The notes: generated from the sequence alone by a model not told the origin. Shown: positions 1-8,317, counted from the first letter of the stretch. The stretch: DNA of 64,000 bases from Streptomyces toxytricini (GCF_014649915.1 NZ_BMTY01000001.1:33074-97073), one strand, 5' to 3'. Program-made: numbers and translations.

Positions 1-26
1 CGACCGGTAGGCGCAGTCTCCGGCAG

Positions 27-359
27 TCACGGGCATCGGTAGCCCGCCGGGACCTGGAGGAGAGCCACGAACATCCACACCATGGCCGCGGCGCCGGCCG
101 TCGCGCCCAGCAGGGCGACCGTGGGGTTCCGGCGTCCGGCGAACCCGATGAGAACGCCCCACCACACCGCTGCCGCGAGCGCGAGCAGGGCCCCGTAGAG
201 GACCAGCGCGAGCCCGTTGGCCGCGCCGTTCACCCCTGCGTCACACGCCCGCCAAGCGCCTGCCAGCAGTACCGACCCGAGCACGCCGGTGGCCAGTCCG
301 GCCGCGGGCGCGACCACACAGCCCCACCGCCCGGCCGTCGCTTCCCGACCTTCGCCCAC
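27..359 (-). CDS. small hydrophobic membrane protein, function unknown
   Basis: The product is 110 aa and I do not recognise its family. It shows three or four hydrophobic stretches (about residues 13-33, 47-72 and 78-102), so it is probably an integral membrane protein. It has a short charged N-terminus and ends with a Tyr-Arg-Cys-Pro tail. The GTG start lies only one base beyond the TAG stop of the ABC-F gene, so it is probably translated by coupling to that gene. A membrane role connected with the ABC-F protein is conceivable but not shown by the sequence. The reading frame is well supported by G/C third positions; the start is less certain. Confidence 0.6.
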   Translation of the reverse strand: MGEGREATAGRWGCVVAPAAGLATGVLGSVLLAGAWRACDAGVNGAANGLALVLYGALLALAAAVWWGVLIGFAGRRNPTVALLGATAGAAAMVWMFVALLQVPAGYRCP

Positions 360-360
360 G

Positions 361-1998
361 CTAGAGCTCGGTGACCTTGCCGTCGGCGACGTGCAGGCGG
401 CGGGTCACGCGGACCGCCTCCAGCATCCGCCGGTCGTGCGTGACGAGCAGCAGGGTCCCCTCGTACGCCTCCAAGGCCGACTCCAGCTGCTCGATCGCCG
501 GCAGGTCCAGGTGGTTCGTCGGCTCGTCCAGCACCAGCAGGTTCACCCCGCGGCCCTGGAGCAGGGCGAGGGCCGCCCGGGTCCGCTCGCCGGGGGAGAG
601 CGTCGCGGCGGGGCGCAGGACGTGCGCCGCCTTCAGGCCGAACTTCGCCAGCAGGGTCCGCACGTCGGCCGGCTCGGTCTCCGGGACCGCCGCACAGAAC
701 GCCTCCAGCAGCGGCTCACCGCCGAGGAACAGCCCGCGCGCCTGGTCCACCTCCCCGACCAGCACGCCGGAACCCAGCGTCGCAGAGCCCGAGTCCGGGG
801 CCAGCCGGCCGAGCAGCAGCGCCAGCAGCGTCGACTTGCCCGCGCCGTTCGCCCCCGTGATCGCCACCCGGTCCGCCCAGTCGACCTGGAGGCTCACCGG
901 GCCGAGCCCGAAGTCCCCGCGTTTGACGGACGCGGCGCTCAGCGTCGCCACCACCGAGCCGGAGCGCGGCGAGGAGGCGATCTCCATGCGCAGCTCCCAC
1001 TCCTTGCGGGGCTCCTCGACGACCTCCAGCCGCTCGATGGCGCGCTGCGTCTGCCGGGCCTTGGCCGCCTGCTTCTCGCTGGCCTCGCCGCGCAGCTTCC
1101 GGCCGATCTTGTCGTTGTCGGTGGCCTTGCGGCGGGCGTTGCGGACGCCCTTGTCCATCCAGTTGCGCTGCATCAGGGCCCGGCCCTCCAGGGCGGCCCG
1201 CTTGTCCGCGTACTCCTCGTACTCCTCGCGGGCGTGCGCCCGGGCCCGGGCCCGCTCCTCCAGGTACGACTCGTAGCCGCCGCCGTAGAGGTTGATCTGC
1301 TGCTGCGCCAGGTCCAGTTCCAGGACCTTGGTGACCGTCCGGGCCAGGAACTCGCGGTCGTGGCTGATGACGACGGTGCCGGCGCGCAGACCGCCGACGA
1401 ACCGCTCCAGCCGCTCCAGACCGTCGAGGTCGAGGTCGTTGGTCGGCTCGTCCAGCAGGAACACGTCGTACCGGGACAGCAGCAGCGAGGCGAGGCCGGC
1501 GCGGGCGGCCTGGCCGCCGGACAGCGCGGTCATCGGCAGGTCCAGGCCCACGGCGAGGCCCAGCTCGTCGGCGACCTCCCGGGCGCGCTCGTCCAGGTCG
1601 GCGCCGCCGAGGTCCAGCCAGCGGTCCAGGGCCGTCGCGTACGCGTCGTCCGCGCCCGCCGCCCCGTCCACCAGGCCCTGCGTCGCCGCGTCGAGCTCCG
1701 CCTGCGCGGCGGCCACGCCCGTACGCCGGTGCAGGAACTCCAGCACCGTCTCGCCGGGCCGGCGCTCCGGCTCCTGCGGCAGGTGTCCGACGGTGCCGGT
1801 GGGCGGGGAGAGCCGCAGCTCGCCCTCCTCCGGGGTGTCCAGGCCGGCGAGCAGCCGCAGCAGGGTGGACTTCCCGGCGCCGTTGACGCCGACGAGGCCG
1901 ATGACGTCGCCCGGGGCGACGACGAGGTCCAGTCCGGCGAAGAGCGTGCGCTCGCCGTGCGCGGCACCGATGTTCTTGGCGACGAGGGTTGCAGTCAT
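361..1998 (-). CDS. ABC-F family ATP-binding cassette protein
   Basis: This 545-aa protein carries two ATP-binding cassettes and no membrane segment, which is the ABC-F layout. Walker A is GVNGAGKST near residue 37 and GANGAGKST in the second half. The signatures are LSGGQ and LSPGE, and the Walker B/D-loop motifs are LLDEPTNDLD and VLDEPTNHLD. Between the cassettes (about 235-330) is a strongly basic linker with many Arg and Lys. In known ABC-F proteins this linker reaches into the ribosomal E site. Members either protect ribosomes from antibiotics (ARE ABC-F) or act as translation factors; the sequence does not decide which. It heads a two-gene unit with the small membrane protein downstream. 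Confidence 0.93.
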   Translation of the reverse strand: MTATLVAKNIGAAHGERTLFAGLDLVVAPGDVIGLVGVNGAGKSTLLRLLAGLDTPEEGELRLSPPTGTVGHLPQEPERRPGETVLEFLHRRTGVAAAQAELDAATQGLVDGAAGADDAYATALDRWLDLGGADLDERAREVADELGLAVGLDLPMTALSGGQAARAGLASLLLSRYDVFLLDEPTNDLDLDGLERLERFVGGLRAGTVVISHDREFLARTVTKVLELDLAQQQINLYGGGYESYLEERARARAHAREEYEEYADKRAALEGRALMQRNWMDKGVRNARRKATDNDKIGRKLRGEASEKQAAKARQTQRAIERLEVVEEPRKEWELRMEIASSPRSGSVVATLSAASVKRGDFGLGPVSLQVDWADRVAITGANGAGKSTLLALLLGRLAPDSGSATLGSGVLVGEVDQARGLFLGGEPLLEAFCAAVPETEPADVRTLLAKFGLKAAHVLRPAATLSPGERTRAALALLQGRGVNLLVLDEPTNHLDLPAIEQLESALEAYEGTLLLVTHDRRMLEAVRVTRRLHVADGKVTEL

Positions 1999-2125
1999 GG
2001 TGCACCGATCCTATCCGCGCCCGCACCGCCGCCCGGGCGGTGCCGCGGGCGCCCGGCCGCCGATGGCCGGATAGGTGGGGAGCACGTCATTGCGGCCGCC
2101 CGGGCCGGGATCACACCATGGAGCC

Positions 2126-3079
2126 ATGTCACCCCGCACCGTGCTCGCCGTCCTCTACGACGGCGTCCAGAGCCTGGACCTGACCGGCCCCGTGGAGGTC
2201 TTCGCCGCGGTATCGCACTTCCCGGGGCGGGCCGGCTACGAGATACGGACCGCGTCCGCCGACGGGCGGCCGGTGCGCACCGGCAGCGGCCTCACCCTCG
2301 TACCGGACGGCTCCCTGGCGGACGAGCGGCCGGGCCCCGGCACCACCCTGCTCGTGCCCGGCGGGCGCTACCGCGACTTCGACCCGGGGGTCACCGCCTG
2401 GCTGCGCGCCCACGGGGGTGGCGCGCAGCGGCTCGTGTCCGTGTGCACGGGCGGGCTGCTGCTGGCCGAGGCGGGGCTGCTCGACGGCCGCCGCGCCACG
2501 ACGCACTGGTCCGCGTGCGCGCAGATGGCGCGCGACCACCCGCGCGTGGCCGTCGAACCCGACCCGATCTACGTCCGCGACGGGCACGTCGCCACCTCCG
2601 CCGGCGTGACGGCCGGCATCGACCTCGCCCTGGCCCTGGTCGAGGAGGACCACGGCCGGCAGGTCGCCCTGTCGATCGCCCAGCACCTCGTCGTCTTCCT
2701 GCGGCGCCCCGGCAACCAGGCCCAGTTCAGCGCGCAGCTCGCCGCCCAGACGGCGCTGCGGGAGCCGCTGCGCGAGGTCCAGCACTGGATCACCGAGCAC
2801 CCGGGGGAGGACCTCAGCGTGGAGGCGCTCGCCTCCCGCGCGGGGCTCTCGCCGCGGCACTTCGCGCGGGCCTTCCAGGCCGAGACCGGGGTCACCCCGG
2901 GCCGGTACGTGCAGCGCGTACGGGTCGAGCACGCCCGGCGGCTGCTGGAGGACAGCGGCGAGGGGGTGGCCCAGATCGCCCGTGCCTGCGGCTACGGCAC
3001 CCCCGAGGCCATGCGCCGCGCCTTCGTGAAGACCCTCGGCCAGCCCCCGGCGGAGTACCGCCGCCGCTTCGGCCACTGA
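2126..3079 (+). CDS. GlxA-type AraC family transcriptional regulator (DJ-1/PfpI domain plus HTH)
   Basis: The product is 317 aa from the ATG at 2126; an upstream in-frame ATG at 2075 would add 17 unlikely residues. Residues 1-170 form a DJ-1/PfpI (class I glutamine amidotransferase-like) domain, with the nucleophile-elbow Cys in VCTGGLLLAEAGLL and a His in ATTHW. Residues about 215-315 are an AraC/XylS double helix-turn-helix ending PPAEYRRRF. Such proteins are ligand-sensing regulators (GlxA, ArgR/CdhR type); the ligand here is unknown. The next gene, on the same strand 67 bases on, encodes a stand-alone DJ-1/PfpI protein similar to this N-terminal domain, so a duplication is likely. Confidence 0.9.
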   Translation: MSPRTVLAVLYDGVQSLDLTGPVEVFAAVSHFPGRAGYEIRTASADGRPVRTGSGLTLVPDGSLADERPGPGTTLLVPGGRYRDFDPGVTAWLRAHGGGAQRLVSVCTGGLLLAEAGLLDGRRATTHWSACAQMARDHPRVAVEPDPIYVRDGHVATSAGVTAGIDLALALVEEDHGRQVALSIAQHLVVFLRRPGNQAQFSAQLAAQTALREPLREVQHWITEHPGEDLSVEALASRAGLSPRHFARAFQAETGVTPGRYVQRVRVEHARRLLEDSGEGVAQIARACGYGTPEAMRRAFVKTLGQPPAEYRRRFGH

Positions 3080-3146
3080 CCGCACCCGGCCGCCGCACGC
3101 CGCCGGCCGGATCCCGCTTCCGTCCCAGCGCCCCTTCGGAGGAGAC

Positions 3147-3782
3147 ATGCAGATCGCCGTCCTGCTCTACGACGGTTTCACCGCCCTCGACGCCGTCGGC
3201 CCCTACGAGACCCTCGCCCACCTGCCCGGCACCGAGACGGTGTTCGTCGCCGAGCGGCCCGGCCCGGTGCGCTGCGACTCCGGCCGGCTCTCCCTCGTCG
3301 CCGGGAAGGCCCTCGACGAGGTGCCGCGCCCCGACATCGTCGTCGTCCCCGGCTGCCCGCAGCCCGAGACCCAGACGGACAACCCGGCCGTCCTCGACTG
3401 GCTGCGGACCGTCGACACCGCCACCACCTGGACCACCTCGGTGTGCACCGGCTCCCAGATCCTCGCCGCCGCGGGCCTCCTCGAGGGCCGCCGCGCCACC
3501 GGCCACTGGCTGTACCTGGACCGGCTGCCGGCGTACGGCGTCCGGCCCACCGGCGAGCGCGTCGTCTTCGACGGCAAGTACGTCACGGCCGCCGGGGTGT
3601 CCGCGGGCATCGACATGGGGCTGGCGCTGGTGGGCCGCCTCGCCGGGGACGAGCAGGCGCAGACCGTCCAGCTGATGATCGAGTACGACCCCCGGCCGCC
3701 CTACGACGCCGGCTCGCCGGAGAAGGCGCCGGCGGACCTGGTCGCCCGGCTGCGCGCGCTCAGCCCCCTGCCGTCCAGGTGA
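3147..3782 (+). CDS. DJ-1/PfpI family protein
   Basis: The 211-aa product is a free-standing DJ-1/PfpI domain. It begins with the family-typical MQIAVLLYDGFTALDAVGPY and has the nucleophile Cys in SVCTGSQILAAAGLLEG, followed by RATGHW. A strong GGAGGAG ribosome site lies just before the ATG. Relatives include isonitrile hydratase (InhA) and unassigned cysteine-dependent enzymes; the substrate cannot be read here. It follows the GlxA-type regulator and resembles its ligand-binding half, which suggests a regulator-enzyme pair using related ligands. Its 3' end overlaps the convergent enoyl-CoA hydratase gene by 23 bases. Confidence 0.88.
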   Translation: MQIAVLLYDGFTALDAVGPYETLAHLPGTETVFVAERPGPVRCDSGRLSLVAGKALDEVPRPDIVVVPGCPQPETQTDNPAVLDWLRTVDTATTWTTSVCTGSQILAAAGLLEGRRATGHWLYLDRLPAYGVRPTGERVVFDGKYVTAAGVSAGIDMGLALVGRLAGDEQAQTVQLMIEYDPRPPYDAGSPEKAPADLVARLRALSPLPSR

Positions 3783-4506
3783 AGGCGGGGGAGCGGCGCT
3801 CCAGGAACGCGGCGACGCCCTCCGCGGTGTCGCCGCTCCCTGCGGCCTCGGCCGCCCAGTGGGCGTCCCGGTCGGTCCGGCCGTCGGCGAACTCCTTCGC
3901 GGCCGCCTGCGTCAGCTGCGAGCGCGTCGTCAGGATGCGGGCGAACTCCGCGACCCGCCCCTCCAGCCGCCCGGCCGGCAGCAGCTCGTCGAGGAAGCCC
4001 GCCCGCAGGGCGTGCTCGGCGCCGATCAACTCGGCCGAGTACAGGAGGTACTTGGCGGTGGCCGGGCCGACGAGGGAGACGAGCCGGCGCGTCGAGGAGG
4101 CCGGGTAGACGATGCCGAGCCGGGCCGGCGTCACCCCGAAGGAGGAGCCCTCCTCCGCGAAGCGCAGGTCGCAGGCGGCGGCGAGCTGGCTGCCCCCGCC
4201 GACACAGAAGCCGCGGACCGCCGCGATCGTCGGCTTCGGGAAGGCCGCCAGGGCCTCCTCGGCGCGCACGGCCAGGGCCTGCGGGTCCTCCTTGCCGGCC
4301 AGGGAGGAGATGTCCGCGCCGGCGCAGAAGGTCGGCCCGGCCCCGGTCAGCACCAGCACCCGCACCGCCCGATCGGCGGACAGGGCGTCCAGCAGCTCCG
4401 GCAGCGCCCGCCACATCGCCGCGGTCATGGCGTTGCGCTTCGCGGGGTGGGAGATGACGACGGTGGCGACCCCGTCGGCGACCGAGTGAAGGAGGGCGGC
4501 GTCCAT
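3760..4506 (-). CDS. enoyl-CoA hydratase/isomerase family protein
   Basis: The product is 248 aa and shows the crotonase fold. The N-terminal part reads VATVVISHPAKRNAMTAAMW, the first oxyanion-hole region is FCAGADISSL, and the second is GFCVGGGSQLAAACDLR around residues 95-115. The position usually held by the first catalytic Glu reads GGGSQLAAACD and the second acid region has TPARLGIVYPASS, so exact hydratase chemistry is uncertain. It may act as an isomerase or another crotonase. The start is the ATG at 4506; the frame stays open upstream but shows no homology there. The gene is convergent with, and overlaps, the DJ-1/PfpI gene. Confidence 0.9.
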   Translation of the reverse strand: MDAALLHSVADGVATVVISHPAKRNAMTAAMWRALPELLDALSADRAVRVLVLTGAGPTFCAGADISSLAGKEDPQALAVRAEEALAAFPKPTIAAVRGFCVGGGSQLAAACDLRFAEEGSSFGVTPARLGIVYPASSTRRLVSLVGPATAKYLLYSAELIGAEHALRAGFLDELLPAGRLEGRVAEFARILTTRSQLTQAAAKEFADGRTDRDAHWAAEAAGSGDTAEGVAAFLERRSPAFTWTAGG

Positions 4507-4581
4507 GCGCCGGATGCTATCCCGGCCGGCCGATCCTATGATCGGGGAGTCCGACGGGGGGCGCTGAAAGGTGGCACGCCC

Positions 4582-5247
4582 ATGGGCGCAGACCCGGCAG
4601 ACGGCGCAGACCCCCCGCCCGGCGGCCTCGACGCCAAGGGGACGAAGAAGCTCAAGCGGAACTACGCGCTGCTGGCCGTGCTCGGCGCGGTCCTGGTCCT
4701 CGGCGGCCTGGTCGGCCTCGTGTACGCGGGGCTCGCGACGCTCACTTCGATGTTCCTGTTCGGCTGGCTGCTGCTGGTCGGCGGCATCGTCGGCCTCGTC
4801 CAGGCCGTGCAGTCGCGGGGCAGCAGCCATTTCTGGCTGACCGTCATGGTCGCCGCCGTCAACATCGCCGCGGGCTTCGTGGTGCTGCGCCGGCCCGAGG
4901 CCAGCGCCGAGGCGCTGACGATGTTCGCCGCGCTGCTGTTCCTCGTCGCGGGCGTCTTCCGGCTGGTCGGCGCGATCGTCGTGCGGGGCGCGCACTTCGG
5001 GCTGACGCTCGTCCAGGGCGCCTTCGGCATCGTGCTGGGACTGCTGATCCTCGCGAGCTGGCCCAGCAGCAGCCTGTACGTGATCGGGACCTTCTTCTCC
5101 CTCGCCCTGCTCTTCGACGGGCTCGCACTGATCGCGCTGGGCGTGGGGGCGAGACGCGTCCTGCGCCTGGTCGGCCAGGAGGGCGGCGGGGATTCGGGAG
5201 CGGACGGGGAGGGCCCCGCAGGGGATCAGGATCAGTCGCACAACTGA
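4582..5247 (+). CDS. HdeD-like / DUF308 multi-pass membrane protein
   Basis: The 221-aa product has a hydrophilic N-terminal segment of about 25 residues with a basic patch (KGTKKLKRNY). About six hydrophobic segments follow in paired hairpins, such as ALLAVLGAVLVLGGLVGLVY and FGWLLLVGGIVGLVQAV. The repeated G-hydrophobic hairpins match the HdeD/DUF308 family, whose founding member is an acid-resistance membrane protein of enterobacteria. The role in actinomycetes is unknown. The C-terminal tail is acidic and soluble. It is divergent from the enoyl-CoA hydratase gene with about 75 bases between the starts. Confidence 0.8.
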   Translation: MGADPADGADPPPGGLDAKGTKKLKRNYALLAVLGAVLVLGGLVGLVYAGLATLTSMFLFGWLLLVGGIVGLVQAVQSRGSSHFWLTVMVAAVNIAAGFVVLRRPEASAEALTMFAALLFLVAGVFRLVGAIVVRGAHFGLTLVQGAFGIVLGLLILASWPSSSLYVIGTFFSLALLFDGLALIALGVGARRVLRLVGQEGGGDSGADGEGPAGDQDQSHN

Positions 5248-5376
5248 CGCTGTCATACGCCACCGGTCGGAAAGCGGCAGAATCCCGCCGAGTTGTGGTC
5301 AGCGGTCCGGACCGCACCGCCCGTTCCCCACTCTGGACGAGTGGAGACGATCGAGTGCGAAGGACGGGGCCGGGAG

Positions 5377-5877
5377 ATGGAAGTCAGCGGGGGCGTCCCG
5401 CCGGTCGAGGCGGGTGAGCCGGAGGCCCCGGCCGGTCCGCTCGCGTACGAAGGCGTGTGGCGGTTCACCGTGCCCGCCGTTGAAGAATCCGTTCCGCAGG
5501 CCCGCCGTGCGGTCCGCGACCTGCTCGGCCGCCAGGGCGTGCCGGCCGACCGGGACCTGGTGTACTCCCTGCTGCTGATCGTCTCCGAACTGGTGACGAA
5601 CTCGGTGCGGCACGCGGCCCTGCTGTCCCCGGAGGTGGCCGTCGAGGTCGCGATCGGCAGGGAGTGGGTGCGGGTGGCCGTCGAGGACAACCACCCCTAC
5701 CGGCCCAAGGCGCTGGAGGCCGACTTCGGGCAGACCGGCGGCCGCGGCCTGCTGCTCGTCCGCGAGACCACCCGGGAGGCCGGCGGGGTCTGCGACGTCG
5801 AGCACACCGCGGCGGGCGGCAAGGTCATCTGGGCGGCCCTGCCGCTCGCCGTGCCGCCCGCCCGGGCGCCGCACTGA
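5377..5877 (+). CDS. ATP-binding anti-sigma-type regulator (RsbW/SpoIIAB-like HATPase)
   Basis: From the ATG at 5377 the product is 166 aa; a GTG at 5341 and an ATG at 5293 are alternatives. It is a single HATPase_c domain with the N-box SELVTNSVRHA, a D-box-like VAVEDNHPYRP and the G-box GGRGLLLVRE. This is typical of the very large Streptomyces family of stand-alone anti-sigma-factor-like ATPases. In the studied members the ATPase binds a sigma factor or phosphorylates an anti-anti-sigma partner. No partner gene is adjacent, so its target is unknown. Confidence 0.85.
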   Translation: MEVSGGVPPVEAGEPEAPAGPLAYEGVWRFTVPAVEESVPQARRAVRDLLGRQGVPADRDLVYSLLLIVSELVTNSVRHAALLSPEVAVEVAIGREWVRVAVEDNHPYRPKALEADFGQTGGRGLLLVRETTREAGGVCDVEHTAAGGKVIWAALPLAVPPARAPH

Positions 5878-5886
5878 GCGGCGGGC

Positions 5887-6486
5887 CTACCAGCCGGCCG
5901 CGTCGCCCGTCAGCTCGCGGATCGCCGGCCGGGCCGCGTCGAGCACCGTCATGAACCACGCCGAGAACGGCACCTCGGCGTGGCGCTTCGCCAGCTCCTC
6001 GGGGGTCACGAACGCCGTGTCGGCGACCTCCTCCGGATCGGGCCGCAGCGCCGCCTGCGCGAGTCCCACGAACAGGTGGTTGTACTCCTGCTCCACCAGA
6101 CCCGAATCGGGGTCCGGGTGGTTGTAGCGGACCGTGCCCGCCTCGGCCATCAGCGACGGCGACAGGCCCAGCTCCTCGTGCGTCCGCCGGGCGGCGGCCG
6201 CGAACGGGGACTCCCCGGGATAGGGGTGCCCGCAGCACGTGTTCGACCAGACGCCGGGCGAGTGGTACTTGCCCAGCGCCCGCTGCTGGAGCAGGAGCCG
6301 GCCCTGCTCGTCGAAGAGGAACACGGAGAACGCCCGGTGCAGCAGACCGGGCGCCTGGTGGGCGGACAGCTTCTCCGCCGTGCCGATGGTGTTGCCGGAC
6401 TCGTCGACCAGTTCGAGCATGATCGGTTCTTGAGTGCCGGTGCCGTGGGGCGCGCTGTTCGCGGCGGTGGCTGGTGTGGTCGGCAT
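5887..6486 (-). CDS. idi: isopentenyl-diphosphate delta-isomerase, type I
   Basis: This Nudix-fold enzyme interconverts isopentenyl and dimethylallyl diphosphate in the cytoplasm. The product is 199 aa from the ATG at 6486, which has AAGGA about six bases upstream; a frame extending to 6564 is unlikely to be translated. The hallmarks are NTCCGHP (catalytic Cys85), the Nudix-like segment AAARRTHEELGL and EQEYNHLF (Glu132/Glu134, matching the second active-site acid and metal ligand). The adjacent hopanoid cluster consumes C5 units, so this gene plausibly balances IPP and DMAPP for it, although it is separated from it and transcribed the other way. Confidence 0.95.
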   Translation of the reverse strand: MPTTPATAANSAPHGTGTQEPIMLELVDESGNTIGTAEKLSAHQAPGLLHRAFSVFLFDEQGRLLLQQRALGKYHSPGVWSNTCCGHPYPGESPFAAAARRTHEELGLSPSLMAEAGTVRYNHPDPDSGLVEQEYNHLFVGLAQAALRPDPEEVADTAFVTPEELAKRHAEVPFSAWFMTVLDAARPAIRELTGDAAGW

Positions 6487-6588
6487 ACCCATCCTTCGCT
6501 TCGGACTCAGGCCCCCAGTCTGCCCCACGCGCGACACTCGTCCGCACTTCGCCGATTCGCGCATGTCTGCCCCGGCTGCGTGGTAAGC

Positions 6589-6637
6589 GGCCGGGGGCGG
6601 CGCGCGGAAACCCCGCCCCCGCGCGCCGCCCCCGGCC
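6589..6637 (-). terminator. strong hairpin terminator between methyltransferase-GNAT gene and idi
   Basis: The arms 6589-6607 and 6619-6637 are perfectly complementary over 19 bp with an 11-base loop. It begins seven bases after the stop of the minus-strand fusion gene and upstream of idi, so it most likely ends that transcript and insulates idi. As is usual in high-GC genomes, there is no U tract. Confidence 0.8.
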
Positions 6638-6643
6638 CGCCGG

Positions 6644-7960
6644 CTACACGCCGAACGGCGCCGCGTAGGCGATCGTGCCCCGCGGCAGCGGCGCCCCCGC
6701 GTCGAGGACCAGCGCCATCATCGCCTCGTCCGGCACCTCGAACGGCGCCCGGATCCCGAACCGCGAGGCCGGGGCGAACCCGAACCGCGGGTAGTACTCC
6801 GGGTGCCCCAGCACCAGCACGAGGGACTCACCGCGCTCCTTCGCCGCCGCGAGCAGCGCCCGGACGACCGCGCTGCCGGCCCCCGAGCGCTGGAGCGCCG
6901 GGTCGACGGCCACCGGTGCGAGGGCGAGGGCCGGCGCGCCGCCGACCTCGCAGCGGGTCAGCAGGGCGTGCGCCGCGACCGACCCGTCCGGGCCCTCCGC
7001 CACGTACGACAGCCCCGGCAGCCACGCCGGGTCCGTGCGCAGCGCGTCGACGAGGTCCGCCTCCAGCGGGGTGTCGAAGGCCGCCAGGTTGACGGCCCGG
7101 ACGGCCGCCGCGTCCCCGGGGGCCTCCGGCCGGGTCGCCCAGGCCGCCGCCCCGCCGGCGTCCGCCGGGCGCAGGACGTAGCCGGTGTAGCCGTACTCGC
7201 GCCCGTGCCGGGAGCGTACGGCGATCTCCTCGCGGGCCTCGGCCAGCGCCGCCGCGGCCGCCGCCCCGGGGGCGTCCCCCGCCCGGGCGCGGGCCTCGGC
7301 CCCGGCGATCCGCTCGGCGAGCGGCCCGTAGTACGCGGCCCAGTCGGAGTCGGGCAGCAGGTGCACCCCGAGGACCCGGTAGCCGCCCGCCTGCGCCGCC
7401 GCGAGGTTGCGGGCGGTGTGGCGCAGGGGGGAGCGCGGGTCCCAGAAGGCGCGGGCCCCGGCGGAGGGCTCCTGCGCGGTCCACTCGCACTCGGTGAGCA
7501 CCAGGGTGGCGCCGGGCGCGAGCAGCGGCTTCCACCGCGCGAGCGCGGCGTCGAAGCCCAGGATGTACGCCGAGCCCTCCGCCCACACCAGGTCGAAGGA
7601 CCCGGCGGGGAAGGGGAGCGCGGCCATGTCCGCCTCGACGGGGCGGATCCGGTCGGCGAGCCCGCGCTCCGCCGCGGCGGAGCGGAGCTCGTCGAGGAAG
7701 GGGCGGTGCAGGTCGACGGCGGTCACCTCGGCGCCCGGGCCGGCCTCCTGCGCGAGGAGGAGGGCGCTGCGGCCGGGGCCGCAGCCGAGATCCAGGATCC
7801 GCGGCCGCTCGGGCAGGGGCCCGCACAGCGACAGCAGGTGCCGGGTGGTGGCGTCGGAGCCGGGGGCCTGCCGGGGCAGGCCCGCGTGGAGGGCGAAGAA
7901 CGCCTCCACGAGCTCGGCGTGGGTGCAGTGGTCGGAAAGAGAACCGGAATGGTCGGTCAA
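6644..7960 (-). CDS. fused SAM-dependent methyltransferase and GNAT N-acetyltransferase
   Basis: The protein has about 438 aa from a TTG at 7960 that sits six bases after GAGGG; a GTG at 7987 without a visible ribosome site would give 447. The N-terminal half is a class I methyltransferase: motif I ILDLGCGPGRSALLLA, motif II VTAVDLHRPFLDEL, then VEADMAALPFPAGSFDLVWAEG. The C-terminal part, about 285 onward, is a GNAT acetyltransferase with the acetyl-CoA loop ALAPVAVDPALQRSGAGSAV and LGHPEYYPRFGF, a motif of the YhbS-type subgroup. The two domains are in one uninterrupted frame. Substrates are unknown. A short ORF upstream (8013-8093) may regulate it, which would suit an inducible resistance or tailoring enzyme. 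Confidence 0.88.
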   Translation of the reverse strand: MTDHSGSLSDHCTHAELVEAFFALHAGLPRQAPGSDATTRHLLSLCGPLPERPRILDLGCGPGRSALLLAQEAGPGAEVTAVDLHRPFLDELRSAAAERGLADRIRPVEADMAALPFPAGSFDLVWAEGSAYILGFDAALARWKPLLAPGATLVLTECEWTAQEPSAGARAFWDPRSPLRHTARNLAAAQAGGYRVLGVHLLPDSDWAAYYGPLAERIAGAEARARAGDAPGAAAAAALAEAREEIAVRSRHGREYGYTGYVLRPADAGGAAAWATRPEAPGDAAAVRAVNLAAFDTPLEADLVDALRTDPAWLPGLSYVAEGPDGSVAAHALLTRCEVGGAPALALAPVAVDPALQRSGAGSAVVRALLAAAKERGESLVLVLGHPEYYPRFGFAPASRFGIRAPFEVPDEAMMALVLDAGAPLPRGTIAYAAPFGV

Positions 7961-8012
7961 CGTGAACCCTCGAAGGGGAGGGGGCACCCGCCGACGGGCC
8001 GGATCGGTGGGA

Positions 8013-8093
8013 TCAGGCCCGGCCGGGCACCCGCAGGGAAAGGGGGCGGAACCGGAGCTCGCTGCGCACGGCAGCGACCGCTGCGACGGCCAT
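8013..8093 (-). CDS. putative leader peptide upstream of the methyltransferase-GNAT gene
   Basis: This 26-codon ORF has a near-ideal ribosome site (GGAGGTGGGTTG directly before the ATG). It encodes an Ala/Val-rich start followed by a basic, Arg-rich end (RSELRFRPLSLRVPGRA). It ends about 25-50 bases before the candidate starts of the downstream gene on the same strand. The strong ribosome site and position suggest a regulatory uORF, for example ribosome-stalling attenuation. There is no Cys run or other amino-acid run of a classical attenuator. It is too short for coding statistics, so the call rests on position and ribosome site. Confidence 0.5.
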   Translation of the reverse strand: MAVAAVAAVRSELRFRPLSLRVPGRA

Positions 8094-8276
8094 CAACCCA
8101 CCTCCCGGACACCCCGGACCCGTACGCCGGCCGCTCGGCCGATCCGTACCGGTCTACGCCCGCCCGCGAAGGACGGCCGCTCCTCGTCGCGGTCCGCCCG
8201 GTGCGGGACCGCCTCCTGCCGCTCCGCCGGCCGGAGCCGGCGTGAGCCGCCCCACTTTAACATCCGGGGGTTTGTC

Positions 8277-8317
8277 GCGCCTCGGCGCGATCACCGATGA
8301 TGATCGCGCCGAGGCGC
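8277..8317. promoter_or_regulatory. 41-bp perfect inverted repeat (17-bp arms, 7-bp spacer)
   Basis: 8277-8293 is exactly complementary to 8301-8317. It lies in a 365-base non-coding stretch between two divergent transcription units, so it is not downstream of any recognised gene and is an odd place for a terminator. It could be a large operator for the divergent genes or the end of an unrecognised short RNA. A second, smaller inverted repeat (6-bp arms) lies at 8336-8350. No other feature was found between 8094 and 8458. Confidence 0.55.

Noticed and set aside
217..3675. Very long plus-strand open frame (1152 codons) across the ABC-F and GlxA genes
   Set aside because: It is antisense or out of frame to genes with clear domains, is Arg/Pro-rich without motifs, and is an effect of high GC.
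3760..5256. Extended 498-aa version of the enoyl-CoA hydratase
   Set aside because: The extra N-terminal part is antisense to the HdeD-like gene and has no crotonase sequence; the ATG at 4506 fits the family start.
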